Source of the DNA: Flavobacteriaceae bacterium
Lineage (GTDB): Bacteria > Bacteroidota > Bacteroidia > Flavobacteriales > Flavobacteriaceae
Length of the DNA stretch: 8,067 nt
Direction: 5' to 3'
Assembly (NCBI GenBank): GCA_013003145.1
Contig: JABDLH010000180.1
Location: 1-8,067, forward strand
Shown here: positions 1 to 6,301 of the stretch, one piece after another
Layout of the letters: the number at the start of each line of letters is the position of its first letter
Position numbering within the stretch: position 1 is the stretch's first letter
Made by a program: the position numbers and the translations under genes
The notes under the pieces: generated by a model
The model's input: the letters and a program-made list of their open reading frames with translations, nothing else
Databases searched by the model: none
What the model was told of the DNA's origin: nothing

Positions 1-42
1 AATCGCCATGGTCGATATTCTATAAACTGTGCCAGAAATGGC

Positions 43-50
43 TATTTTTG
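43..50 (+). promoter_or_regulatory. Possible -7 promoter element for the O-methyltransferase gene
   Basis: The octamer TATTTTTG fits the Bacteroidota -7 consensus TAnnTTTG and lies 14 nt before the methyltransferase ATG. I do not see a TTG-type -33 element 19 to 21 nt upstream, so support rests on one box. The transcription start would fall only several nucleotides before the ATG, giving a very short leader. Confidence 0.33.
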
Positions 51-64
51 CATAAAATGAAGAT

Positions 65-706
65 ATGCATTTTCTGCCTGAATCACTGGAATGGTACGTG
101 GAGAATCACTCCCAGGACGAGCCTGAACTTTTACAGGAACTCACTCGTGAAACCCATCTGAAAGTAATTCAACCCCGCATGCTCACCGGTCACTACCAGG
201 GCCGGCTGCTGAGTATGCTTTCCAAGTTACAGCGTCCGCGACATATCCTGGAAATCGGCACCTATACGGGTTATTCTGCCATCTGCCTGTCTGAAGGACT
301 GCACCCGGAGGGTGCCCTGCACACTATAGACGTCAACGAAGAATTGCACAGCATGCAAAGGAAGTACTTTGATAAAAGTGGTTCCGGGGATCGTATAGTT
401 CAGCATACCGGGAATGCACTTGATATCATCCCGGGGCTTCCCATCCGCTTCGACCTGGTCTATATCGATGCCGAAAAAAAAGAATACCTCTCTTATTACG
501 AGGCGGTGATGGAAAAAGTGAACCCGGGTTGCCTGATTATTTCGGACAATGTTCTTTGGTCCGGAAAGGTGCTTGAAGAAGTAAAAGCGGGTGACAAGAC
601 CACACCGGTACTCTTAGAATACAACAAGAGGCTTAAAGAAGACCCCAGGGTAGAAACGGTCTTACTGTCTATTCGCGACGGGCTGACGCTAAGTAGGGTC
701 CTATAA
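65..706 (+). CDS. Class I SAM-dependent O-methyltransferase (COMT/CCoAOMT-like)
   Basis: This 213-residue cytoplasmic protein should transfer a methyl group from S-adenosylmethionine to a hydroxyl group, probably of a catechol-like or other small substrate that cannot be named from sequence. The SAM-binding motif I is ILEIGTYTGYS (residues 61-71), followed by an acidic residue at the end of strand 2 (D89 in HTIDVNEE). The family's metal-ligand positions match D135 (YIDAEKKEY) and D161-N162 (ISDNVLWSGKV), and the usual C-terminal RDGLTLSRV is present (from R204). The length is normal for the Methyltransf_3 family and the gene looks intact. ATG 65 is the only in-frame start that fits; the ATG at 57 is in another frame. 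The 3' end overlaps the convergent PAP2 gene by 38 nt. The family call is firm and the substrate is unknown. Confidence 0.93.
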   Translation: MHFLPESLEWYVENHSQDEPELLQELTRETHLKVIQPRMLTGHYQGRLLSMLSKLQRPRHILEIGTYTGYSAICLSEGLHPEGALHTIDVNEELHSMQRKYFDKSGSGDRIVQHTGNALDIIPGLPIRFDLVYIDAEKKEYLSYYEAVMEKVNPGCLIISDNVLWSGKVLEEVKAGDKTTPVLLEYNKRLKEDPRVETVLLSIRDGLTLSRVL

Positions 707-1244
707 ACCCGCTGTAGATATAGTAGAAGAAGAAGGCTGAGCCTATACCTACACTCATTCCCACCAAGATATCCACCGGGTAATGCACCCCTACGTAGAT
801 CCGGCTGAATGCAAAAATAAACGGCCATAAAAAGAACAGCCAGGCCCATCGGAACTTGTCTTTCAGGTATAGGAAAATAAGTGTAGTGATGGAGAAACTG
901 GATGCAGCGTGACCCGAAAAGAAACTGTAATTCGTCGGGCTCTTCAGTATCCTGATGAGGGTATTGATCTCGGTTTCATTATTGGGCCTTAAACGGGCCA
1001 CGTATTCCTTGGTCAGATCGGTCAGGAATAATACAAAGACCAACAGGCAAACCACCCAGAGCGACATAAAAAGGGCTTCCTTTTTGCGATGTTTTAAGAT
1101 GATGAGAAGAAAGAAAAGAATATAGAGGGGAATCCAGGTAGTGATGTTAGTCACAAAGGACCAGAAACCGTCCAGTTGCTCAATGCCAAGGCTGTTCAGG
1201 AAGATAAAGGTTTCCCTGTCCCACTCTAGAATTTTCTTTAACAT
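669..1244 (-). CDS. PAP2-family membrane phosphatase
   Basis: This 191-residue integral membrane protein belongs to the PAP2 acid phosphatase superfamily, which hydrolyses lipid phosphates or pyrophosphates such as phosphatidic acid, phosphatidylglycerophosphate or undecaprenyl pyrophosphate. All three signature motifs are visible: K79-x6-R86-P87, S110-G111-H112 (FSGH rather than the usual PSGH), and S147-R148-x5-H154-x3-D158. About five hydrophobic segments (roughly 26-50, 56-75, 107-127, 132-149 and 155-178) surround them, placing the active site at the outer face of the inner membrane. The ATG lies 8 nt after the tatA stop, so the two genes are probably co-transcribed. The C-terminal 12 codons and the stop overlap the end of the opposing methyltransferase gene. 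The specific substrate cannot be told; undecaprenyl pyrophosphate recycling is one possibility. Confidence 0.92.
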   Translation of the reverse strand: MLKKILEWDRETFIFLNSLGIEQLDGFWSFVTNITTWIPLYILFFLLIILKHRKKEALFMSLWVVCLLVFVLFLTDLTKEYVARLRPNNETEINTLIRILKSPTNYSFFSGHAASSFSITTLIFLYLKDKFRWAWLFFLWPFIFAFSRIYVGVHYPVDILVGMSVGIGSAFFFYYIYSGFIGPYLASARRE

Positions 1245-1252
1245 ATGGAGTT

Positions 1253-1534
1253 TTACTTACGTTTGATGGTACCGCTGACCTCATCAACATTCTTCTTCAC
1301 CTGTTCTATCTCCTTCTTGATATCGTCCGTGAAACTAGTGTCAATTCCTTGTTTCTCGGCACTCTTCTGGATCTCCTGTTTTATATCTTCAGTGGCATCC
1401 TTAAGTTGTCGCATACCTTTACCCAATCCCTTGGCAATACCCGGGATCTTGTCCGCGCCGAATACCATGACCACGATGAACATGATAAAGAAGATTTCGG
1501 CCCCGCTTATAAATAAAATTACACTGGCATACAT
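1253..1534 (-). CDS. tatA: Twin-arginine translocase subunit, TatA/TatE family
   Basis: This is a 93-residue single-span membrane protein of the Tat system, which exports folded proteins across the inner membrane. The order is classic. A short periplasmic N-terminus and one hydrophobic helix (about residues 5-25) lead into the hinge FGADKIPG (25-32). An amphipathic helix follows (IAKGLGKGMRQLKDATEDIK, 33-52), then a charged tail with a second lysine/glutamate-rich helix (about 70-93). I chose ATG 1534. The frame stays open upstream to a TTG at 1570, but that adds 12 residues atypical of TatA and would overlap the promoter and terminator T-tract. TatA and TatB are hard to separate by sequence in Bacteroidota; TatA is preferred because the hinge and helix look TatA-like. 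No tatC is in the window. Confidence 0.9.
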   Translation of the reverse strand: MYASVILFISGAEIFFIMFIVVMVFGADKIPGIAKGLGKGMRQLKDATEDIKQEIQKSAEKQGIDTSFTDDIKKEIEQVKKNVDEVSGTIKRK

Positions 1535-1538
1535 GCCA

Positions 1539-1570
1539 CAAATATAAGCAAGTTTGCCATCCAAAAACAA
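1539..1570 (-). promoter_or_regulatory. Probable tatA-PAP2 promoter (TTG -33, TATATTTG -7)
   Basis: On the minus strand a TATATTTG box (1546 to 1539) matches the Bacteroidota -7 consensus TAnnTTTG exactly. A TTG (1570 to 1568) lies 21 nt upstream, close to the reported -33 spacing. The box ends only 4 nt before the tatA ATG, so transcription would start at or next to the start codon, implying a leaderless or nearly leaderless mRNA. The -33 element sits in the T-tract of the upstream terminator. Confidence 0.45.
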
Positions 1571-1601
1571 AGTCCCGCCAGTTTAAAAAACTAGCGGGAC
1601 T
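1571..1601 (-). terminator. Intrinsic terminator after the M1 peptidase gene
   Basis: A near-perfect hairpin is formed by AGTCCCGC (1571-1578) and GCGGGACT (1594-1601), one C-A mismatch, then five more pairs (1580-1584 with 1588-1592) around a 3-nt AAA loop. Read on the minus strand it starts 25 nt after the M1 peptidase stop and is followed by a T-rich run (TTTGTTTTT, into 1563). The plus-strand side also has a T run (1604-1609), so it could work both ways, but no plus-strand gene ends nearby. It separates the secreted-protein unit from tatA-PAP2. Confidence 0.85.
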
Positions 1602-1626
1602 CATTTTTTATCCGACAGGGTTCAAA

Positions 1627-3924
1627 TTAATTATCGCCCTCTAAGTTATTCTTGAACTTGTTGAAATCAGACTCTTCTTCTTTCTTCGGCCAGCTGTTAT
1701 TGGAAGTGTCAATATCAGCGGTTTCTGCCTTTGGATCAACCACTACGCCTACCAGTTCTTTCTGGGTAGCCATTACCCTGCTCACTTCCTTATCGCTCTT
1801 CCTCCAGATCTCTGCAGGGAAAGTAACGTTCTCCTTGCTGCCATCCGCATAAGTGTACTCTACGATCAGCGGCATTGGGATCCCTCCCGGCTTTTCAAAA
1901 GTAACTTCGTAGAAGAACTTAGGCTCTTTAACTGCTGCTCTTTGTTCCGGGGTCAGGTTATCCATCATAAAGGCATTCATGGTCTGTGAAGTTTCTGATG
2001 GGGTCTTCCCTTCTGCTCCTTCACTCTCCTCGGAAAGATAAACCAATGGTGGAAGGTCTGACGGGCTCATATTATTGGCCGCGATGTATTCTTCCATTTC
2101 CGGGGTAGGCTTGTCACTCACATAGTATTTCTTAACTCCTTTTACCCCTATATCCACATAGTCCGTGGTATAGAACCATGATCTCCAGAACCAATCCAGG
2201 TCTACAGCTGATGCATCTTCCATAGTGCGGAAGAAATCTTCAGGGCTGGGGTGTTTAAACATCCAACGCTGTGAATACGTCTTAAAGGCGTGATCAAACA
2301 ATTCCGGTCCCATAACGGTCTCCCTTAAAATATTCAGGGCGGTAGCCGGCTTACCATAGGCATTAGGACCTAACTGGTATACATTCTCCGGGTTAGACAT
2401 GATTGGTGCAAGTGTACTCTGGTCCCCGCTCATATAAGGAACGATTTTAGCAGGCGCTCCTCTCCTTGAAGGATAGCTCTCATTAGGTGCTATCACCTCC
2501 GGGTTTTCTTTCCCGAACTGCTGTTCTGCCAGGTACTGCATAAAAGTGTCCAGGCCTTCGTCCATCCAACCCCACTGCCGCTCATCAGAGTTGACGATCA
2601 TGGGGAAGAAGTTATGCCCAACTTCGTGGATGATCACACTGATCATTCCAAACTTTACACGGTCAGAATAAGTACCGTCCTCGTTAGGACGACCGTAATT
2701 CCAGCAGATCATCGGGTATTCCATTCCCTGGTTCTTGGCGTGTACAGAGATCGCCTTGTGGTATGGGTAATCAAAAGTGTGCTTAGAATAGGTTTTCAAG
2801 GTGCTGGCAACGGCCTTGGTCGACTGCTCTTCCCATAGTGGGTTTCCTTCTTTAGGGTAAAGGGAAACGGCCATCACATCCTTGTTACCGATCTTCACGG
2901 CCTGCATATCCCAGATAAACTTACGGGAAGTGGCAAAACCGTAATCACGTACATTCTCTGCCCTGAATTTCCAGGTCTTTTTCTTTTCTGAAAAACTTTT
3001 CTCAGCCTGTTCTGCCTCTTCCTGGGTAACGATAAGCACAGGTTTGTCATAGGATTTCTTGGCGCGCTCGTAACGCTCCATCATGGTTTTGCTGAATACT
3101 TCCTTGCGATTCAGCAGTTCTCCCGTAGCATCCAGGATATGATCTGCAGGAACAGTGATATTCACCTCGTAGTTCCCGAATGGAAGGGCAAACTCCCCGC
3201 TTCCCCAGAACTGGTGGTTCTGCCATCCTTCTACATCATTATAAACGGCCATTCTCGGGAAGAATTGGGCGATCACATAAGAACGGTTACCGTCTTTCTC
3301 AAAATATTCATAGCCAGACCTGGCGCGGTCTACGGTATGATCAGGAATGTTATACCACCACTTGATATCAAAAGCGAATTTTTCGCCACTGGCCAAGGGG
3401 GTTGGCAGGTCTATACGCATCATGGTCCTGTTGATGGTATAGGGCAATGCTTTCCCGTCTGTATCTTTTACATGCTCAATATTAAAACCACCGTCAAATG
3501 GTTCGCTCATATATTCCTTGGTGAAGGTTGCCGGCTGGTAGGCCACGGCGATCCTGCTCGGATTGCGCAACGGAGATTTAGAATCCTTGGCACGGACATT
3601 CTGGTCTAACTGTACCCATAAGTACTCCAGTACGTCCGGGGAATTGTTATGATAAGTGATGGTTTCTTCACCATAGATCTTGGCGTTCTTATCATCCAGC
3701 TCAATGTTCATTTTGTAATCTGCCTGTTGCTGGTAATAATCAGGTCCCGGGGTTCCGGAGGCAGACCTGTAAGTGTTTGGGGTTGCAAATTCCTGGTGCA
3801 TTTGTCGGAATTTGCTCTGGTTGGTGTGCCCGGGTTCTTTTGTAATAGTGGTATCGTCCTGGGCAACTACCACTGCGGCCATCATGAAGAGGATTGCCGA
3901 AAATACATGCTTGATCTTATACAT
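1627..3924 (-). CDS. Secreted zinc M1-family metallopeptidase
   Basis: This 765-residue exported peptidase belongs to the gluzincin M1 family (aminopeptidase N/LTA4H-like). A signal peptide (about 1-21, cut at A21|Q22) is followed by the N-terminal beta domain (about 65-300, including YLWVQLDQN at 101-109). The catalytic domain holds H433-E434-V435-G436-H437 and the third zinc ligand E456, an exact HEXXH-x18-E. Y523 lies at about the spacing of the catalytic tyrosine in LTA4H. The exopeptidase motif GAMEN is replaced by GMEYP (400-404), so aminopeptidase activity is not assured. Residues about 590-765 form a C-terminal region with an acidic low-complexity stretch (630-645) and a charged tail (747-765). 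I see no T9SS-type sorting domain. The gene lies last in a minus-strand series and ends at a strong hairpin. Poly-A sequence lies just upstream of the ATG; no clear Shine-Dalgarno. Substrate unknown; likely periplasmic or surface peptide processing. Confidence 0.93.
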   Translation of the reverse strand: MYKIKHVFSAILFMMAAVVVAQDDTTITKEPGHTNQSKFRQMHQEFATPNTYRSASGTPGPDYYQQQADYKMNIELDDKNAKIYGEETITYHNNSPDVLEYLWVQLDQNVRAKDSKSPLRNPSRIAVAYQPATFTKEYMSEPFDGGFNIEHVKDTDGKALPYTINRTMMRIDLPTPLASGEKFAFDIKWWYNIPDHTVDRARSGYEYFEKDGNRSYVIAQFFPRMAVYNDVEGWQNHQFWGSGEFALPFGNYEVNITVPADHILDATGELLNRKEVFSKTMMERYERAKKSYDKPVLIVTQEEAEQAEKSFSEKKKTWKFRAENVRDYGFATSRKFIWDMQAVKIGNKDVMAVSLYPKEGNPLWEEQSTKAVASTLKTYSKHTFDYPYHKAISVHAKNQGMEYPMICWNYGRPNEDGTYSDRVKFGMISVIIHEVGHNFFPMIVNSDERQWGWMDEGLDTFMQYLAEQQFGKENPEVIAPNESYPSRRGAPAKIVPYMSGDQSTLAPIMSNPENVYQLGPNAYGKPATALNILRETVMGPELFDHAFKTYSQRWMFKHPSPEDFFRTMEDASAVDLDWFWRSWFYTTDYVDIGVKGVKKYYVSDKPTPEMEEYIAANNMSPSDLPPLVYLSEESEGAEGKTPSETSQTMNAFMMDNLTPEQRAAVKEPKFFYEVTFEKPGGIPMPLIVEYTYADGSKENVTFPAEIWRKSDKEVSRVMATQKELVGVVVDPKAETADIDTSNNSWPKKEEESDFNKFKNNLEGDN

Positions 3925-3940
3925 TCTGGTTTTTTTTAAG

Positions 3941-3980
3941 GTCCCGAAAATAGTTTATTTTATAAATTCTGTTCCGAAAA
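3941..3980. repeat. Short direct repeat upstream of the M1 peptidase gene
   Basis: GTCCCGAAAA (3941-3950) and GTTCCGAAAA (3971-3980) are 9/10 identical and start exactly 30 bp apart, about three helical turns. On the minus strand the proximal copy overlaps TATTTTCG (3952 to 3945), one mismatch from the TAnnTTTG -7 consensus and 20 nt before the M1 ATG. The pair could be a regulator site or an internal promoter; chance in AT-rich spacer DNA is also plausible. Confidence 0.3.
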
Positions 3981-3982
3981 CG

Positions 3983-4486
3983 TTATAAGTTTAACATTCC
4001 TTTATTATTCTCCCGGATCAGTACAAAACTCTTCTTCTGCCCTCTTAATTTAAAATGCACAATGTTCTGTTGTTCCTCGAAGAGATCGGTCAGCAGATCG
4101 TTCTGTATCTCCAGGGTTTTCACTTTATCAAGCTCCACGTCCGGTACTTCGATATAGCAGATGACGAGATCGTCTTTGTATTCTTTCCCCAGGAATTTAT
4201 AGGGCACCGGCTTTCCATCAATCCTGAAGACAATCTTGGAACGCAGGTATTTATCGATGTAGAAATCAGCCTGGGGCGATTCCTTCTTGGTCGCCAGGGC
4301 AGCTTTTATGCCGTAGCGTTCAGATAACAGTTTATCGAGGTCATCGATAAAAATGCGGCTGGTAAGCTGCAGGGCCTTTTCTTTCTCCGAGTATTCGACC
4401 ATGGTCACACTGACATAGAACTTATGGGCAGTAAAGGCAAAGAGTGGTAAGAGGAATAGTAATAAAAGCTTTTTCGGGGTTTTCAT
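3983..4486 (-). CDS. DUF6702-like exported protein
   Basis: This 167-residue protein has a signal peptide (1-20, n-region MKTPKK, hydrophobic core, cleavage near TA|H). The mature part begins HKFYVSVTMVEYSEKEKALQ and continues with LTSRIFIDDLDKLL, a pattern I associate with the Bacteroidota family DUF6702, whose biochemical role is unknown. The rest is predicted mixed alpha/beta (IVFRIDGKPVPYKFLG, 85-100; DDLVICYIEV, 105-114) and ends with a basic/hydrophobic strand (150-158). One cysteine remains in the mature protein (C110), so no disulfide is expected. It lies between the M1 peptidase (58 nt downstream) and a CarboxypepD_reg-like gene (39 nt upstream). This suggests co-transcription and a shared periplasmic or outer-membrane role. 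The family name is from memory of its motif pattern; function is not assigned. Confidence 0.78.
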   Translation of the reverse strand: MKTPKKLLLLFLLPLFAFTAHKFYVSVTMVEYSEKEKALQLTSRIFIDDLDKLLSERYGIKAALATKKESPQADFYIDKYLRSKIVFRIDGKPVPYKFLGKEYKDDLVICYIEVPDVELDKVKTLEIQNDLLTDLFEEQQNIVHFKLRGQKKSFVLIRENNKGMLNL

Positions 4487-4525
4487 TCAATTTGATTTAT
4501 CAGTAATGAAGCAAAGTCTGTGCCA

Positions 4526-5305
4526 TTAATCCAGCTGGTTGGCACTGCGGTAGGCTTTGCTTTTCCGCTCCAGGAACTCCCAGATCCGCAGCGCATCCCC
4601 GGTATTGACCATGGCGCTGAAGCCGGGATCGACTTCGCAAAAATAAAAGAAATCATCGATACGATCTGCGGGTAATTTTAATTCCTCGATATAGACCGAG
4701 TCCGGGTAGGAATAACGGACCTGCTCGGTTTGGTTGTATTTCCTGTCCCGCTTCAGAACATTTTTGAGGTACTTGGTCCTTCCCGAGATGCCATTCAGGA
4801 TTGGATTTAAGGGAATGACCCCACCGCCAGTACTGGCTTCAAATAATTTTCTTTCGGCCTGTGTCCTCGGTTTGGCAAAAGCGTTGGGCAGTCCCATGGT
4901 GGATGCCACTTTGACCGGGGATGCTCCATTGGCGAGGTCCTGTGCCAGGTCGCCCGACAGGTTATAGGGACGGAGCACTACTTCATCCAGGGCATTGACA
5001 AATTCCTCCAGGGGGACCAGGAGTAAGGGAGTCATCATCATCTCCCGGGTCAGTACCAGTGATTTTCGCTGTAACTGCACCGCGGAGAAGAGCAGGGTAT
5101 CCCCTGTTTTGGCCGAGACAAAAAAACGGCCATCCTGGTCCGTGATGGTGGCTTGGTTTGCGCTCAGGTTCATCACGTGCACATCGGCCACACCGGCACC
5201 TTGGTTGGTAACCATCCCTGCCAGCTGCATATTGGGGTCGGTTTGGGCGGGTAGCACCCAAGCGGATAAAAGGAAAAGAAATACGTAAAATTTATTGTTT
5301 GGCAT
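4526..5305 (-). CDS. CarboxypepD_reg-like domain protein, copy 2
   Basis: This 259-residue exported protein has a signal peptide (1-20, LPA|Q). A beta-sandwich domain of the CarboxypepD_reg-like type follows (about 27-110): GMVTNQGAGVADVHVMNLS, then ATITDQDGRFFVSAKTGDTLLFSAV. It ends in LDEVV (106-110), as in the N-terminal module of SusC/TonB-dependent receptors, but no plug or barrel follows. The remaining 150 residues are a linker rich in small and charged residues and a C-terminal piece (208-254: LKLPADRIDDFFYFC, then EFLERKSKAYR) shared with the neighbouring paralogue. The ATG lies 14 nt inside the end of the upstream gene (frame shifted), favouring translational coupling. No catalytic motif is visible. 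It may bind an outer-membrane or envelope partner; that is inference. Confidence 0.82.
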   Translation of the reverse strand: MPNNKFYVFLFLLSAWVLPAQTDPNMQLAGMVTNQGAGVADVHVMNLSANQATITDQDGRFFVSAKTGDTLLFSAVQLQRKSLVLTREMMMTPLLLVPLEEFVNALDEVVLRPYNLSGDLAQDLANGASPVKVASTMGLPNAFAKPRTQAERKLFEASTGGGVIPLNPILNGISGRTKYLKNVLKRDRKYNQTEQVRYSYPDSVYIEELKLPADRIDDFFYFCEVDPGFSAMVNTGDALRIWEFLERKSKAYRSANQLD

Positions 5306-6041
5306 CGAGTTGGGCGCGATAGGCTTTGCTCTGGTTCACCAGGAAATCGATCAGCTGGAATTCGTTGTCTTTCAGCAGCAGTTTATACTCCGGGCTGTGG
5401 TCATCCACATAATACAGGAAGTCGTCTATCTTATCCTGGGGCACATTGAGGTCTGCTACAAAAAAGCGGTCGTCATAGACTTTCCGAAGCACTTCGCTCA
5501 TTTTAAGTTTAGGCTGTGTCGCCTCGGGTTCATCCTTCCCGATAGAGGCCAGAGCTTTGAAAATATTGACAAAATTGAGCCCGTCTTTCATCCCCCGGGT
5601 GGTAGGATCCATGGCGATGTTTTCCACTTCAGCCGTGGCATCGGTCTCGTATTCGTACCGCTTGAATTCCTCGTTCTGCAATTCCAGGAATTTCTCCTGT
5701 CGCTCCGGGCTGATCACTACCTCGTCAAGTTCTGTGACCTTTTCGTTCACTTCGATAACCAGGCGGTTATTGGCCAGCATGGCCTCGGTTACGGTGAGGA
5801 TCTCTATCTGGTAATTCACCGCGGTAAAGATCAGCTCGTCCCCTACTTTTACCGGGATGGTGAACTCGCCCCTGTTGTTAGTGATGGTGGCTTTTTCTGC
5901 GGTGGTATTGATGACATTTTCATTGGCCACGCTGCTGTTTCTGTAGAGCACCTGCCCTCTTAATAACTGCCGGTCCTGCTCCTGCGCATAGAGGGAAGAA
6001 AGGCTTAAAAAAAGGGTAAGAATATAGAGGCAGTATTTCAT
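5292..6041 (-). CDS. CarboxypepD_reg-like domain protein, copy 1
   Basis: This 249-residue exported protein has a signal peptide (1-19, LYA|Q). A CarboxypepD_reg-like beta domain follows (about 27-110: GQVLYRNSSVANENVINTT, ATITNNRGEFTIPVKVGDEL) with a closing LDEVV (105-109). A charged, probably helical middle (112-140, rich in E, K and R) leads to a C-terminal module (198-243: LNVPQDKIDDFLYYV, then DFLVNQSKAYRAQ). Domain order and both end modules match the next gene, so the two are tandem duplicates that have diverged strongly in the middle. This is the first gene of the minus-strand series. Its last codons overlap the downstream ATG by 14 nt. Like copy 2 it resembles the front of a TonB-dependent receptor without the receptor. 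No enzyme motif is seen. Confidence 0.82.
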   Translation of the reverse strand: MKYCLYILTLFLSLSSLYAQEQDRQLLRGQVLYRNSSVANENVINTTAEKATITNNRGEFTIPVKVGDELIFTAVNYQIEILTVTEAMLANNRLVIEVNEKVTELDEVVISPERQEKFLELQNEEFKRYEYETDATAEVENIAMDPTTRGMKDGLNFVNIFKALASIGKDEPEATQPKLKMSEVLRKVYDDRFFVADLNVPQDKIDDFLYYVDDHSPEYKLLLKDNEFQLIDFLVNQSKAYRAQLDAKQ

Positions 6042-6301
6042 GGGATAGTGTTAAAAATCGTTGTATGTCCGAAAGATAAAGAAAAGCCACGAGGGTGTCA
6101 TAAAAAAATGCCCGGGCTTAAACTTATGTTAAACGAGACCAGGATTAGCACTGAATCCCCTGGAACAGGGCGATTTACAGGCTTTTTATGCCTGCTTCTG
6201 CCATTTATCCCAGAAACGTGTATTTAGCGGTGTAAAGATCGTAATCTGCGAAGTTTCAGTTACTTTTATAGACCATACCACGAGAATTATTTGATTAAGC
6301 T
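6042..6301. promoter_or_regulatory. Divergent intergenic region with weak promoter-like boxes
   Basis: This 260-nt spacer separates the minus-strand envelope gene series from the plus-strand repeat-protein gene and must hold both promoters. On the minus strand TATCTTTC (6078 to 6071) is one base off TAnnTTTG, 29 nt before the 6041 start codon. On the plus strand TACTTTTA (6261-6268) is also one base off, 33 nt before ATG 6302. No convincing -33 partner accompanies either. An imperfect inverted repeat lies at 6139-6163 (CCAGGATT arm against AATCCCCTGG), and a short one at 6178-6194 (CAGGC/GCCTG, 7-nt loop). No credible ORF or RNA gene is seen. Confidence 0.4.

Noticed and set aside
1..9. Possible minus-strand gene start (ATG read from 9 to 7) running off the left edge
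   Set aside because: Only three codons are inside the window and no promoter-like element is clear for it, so nothing supports it beyond a chance ATG.
1535..1570. Longer tatA starting at TTG 1570 (105 residues)
   Set aside because: The extra 12 residues are untypical for TatA, and the stretch coincides with the terminator T-tract and the promoter-like boxes; ATG 1534 gives a normal TatA N-terminus.
3139..3609. Plus-strand open frame opposite the M1 peptidase N-terminal domain
   Set aside because: Antisense to a well-supported family member with no motif of its own.
5295..5963. Long plus-strand open frame opposite the first CarboxypepD_reg-like gene
   Set aside because: It lies entirely antisense to a gene with signal peptide and recognised domain, and its translation has no recognisable motif; it is a shadow frame.
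6178..6194. CAGGC/GCCTG hairpin as an intrinsic terminator
   Set aside because: Only five pairs, no following T run, and no gene ends into this divergent region.
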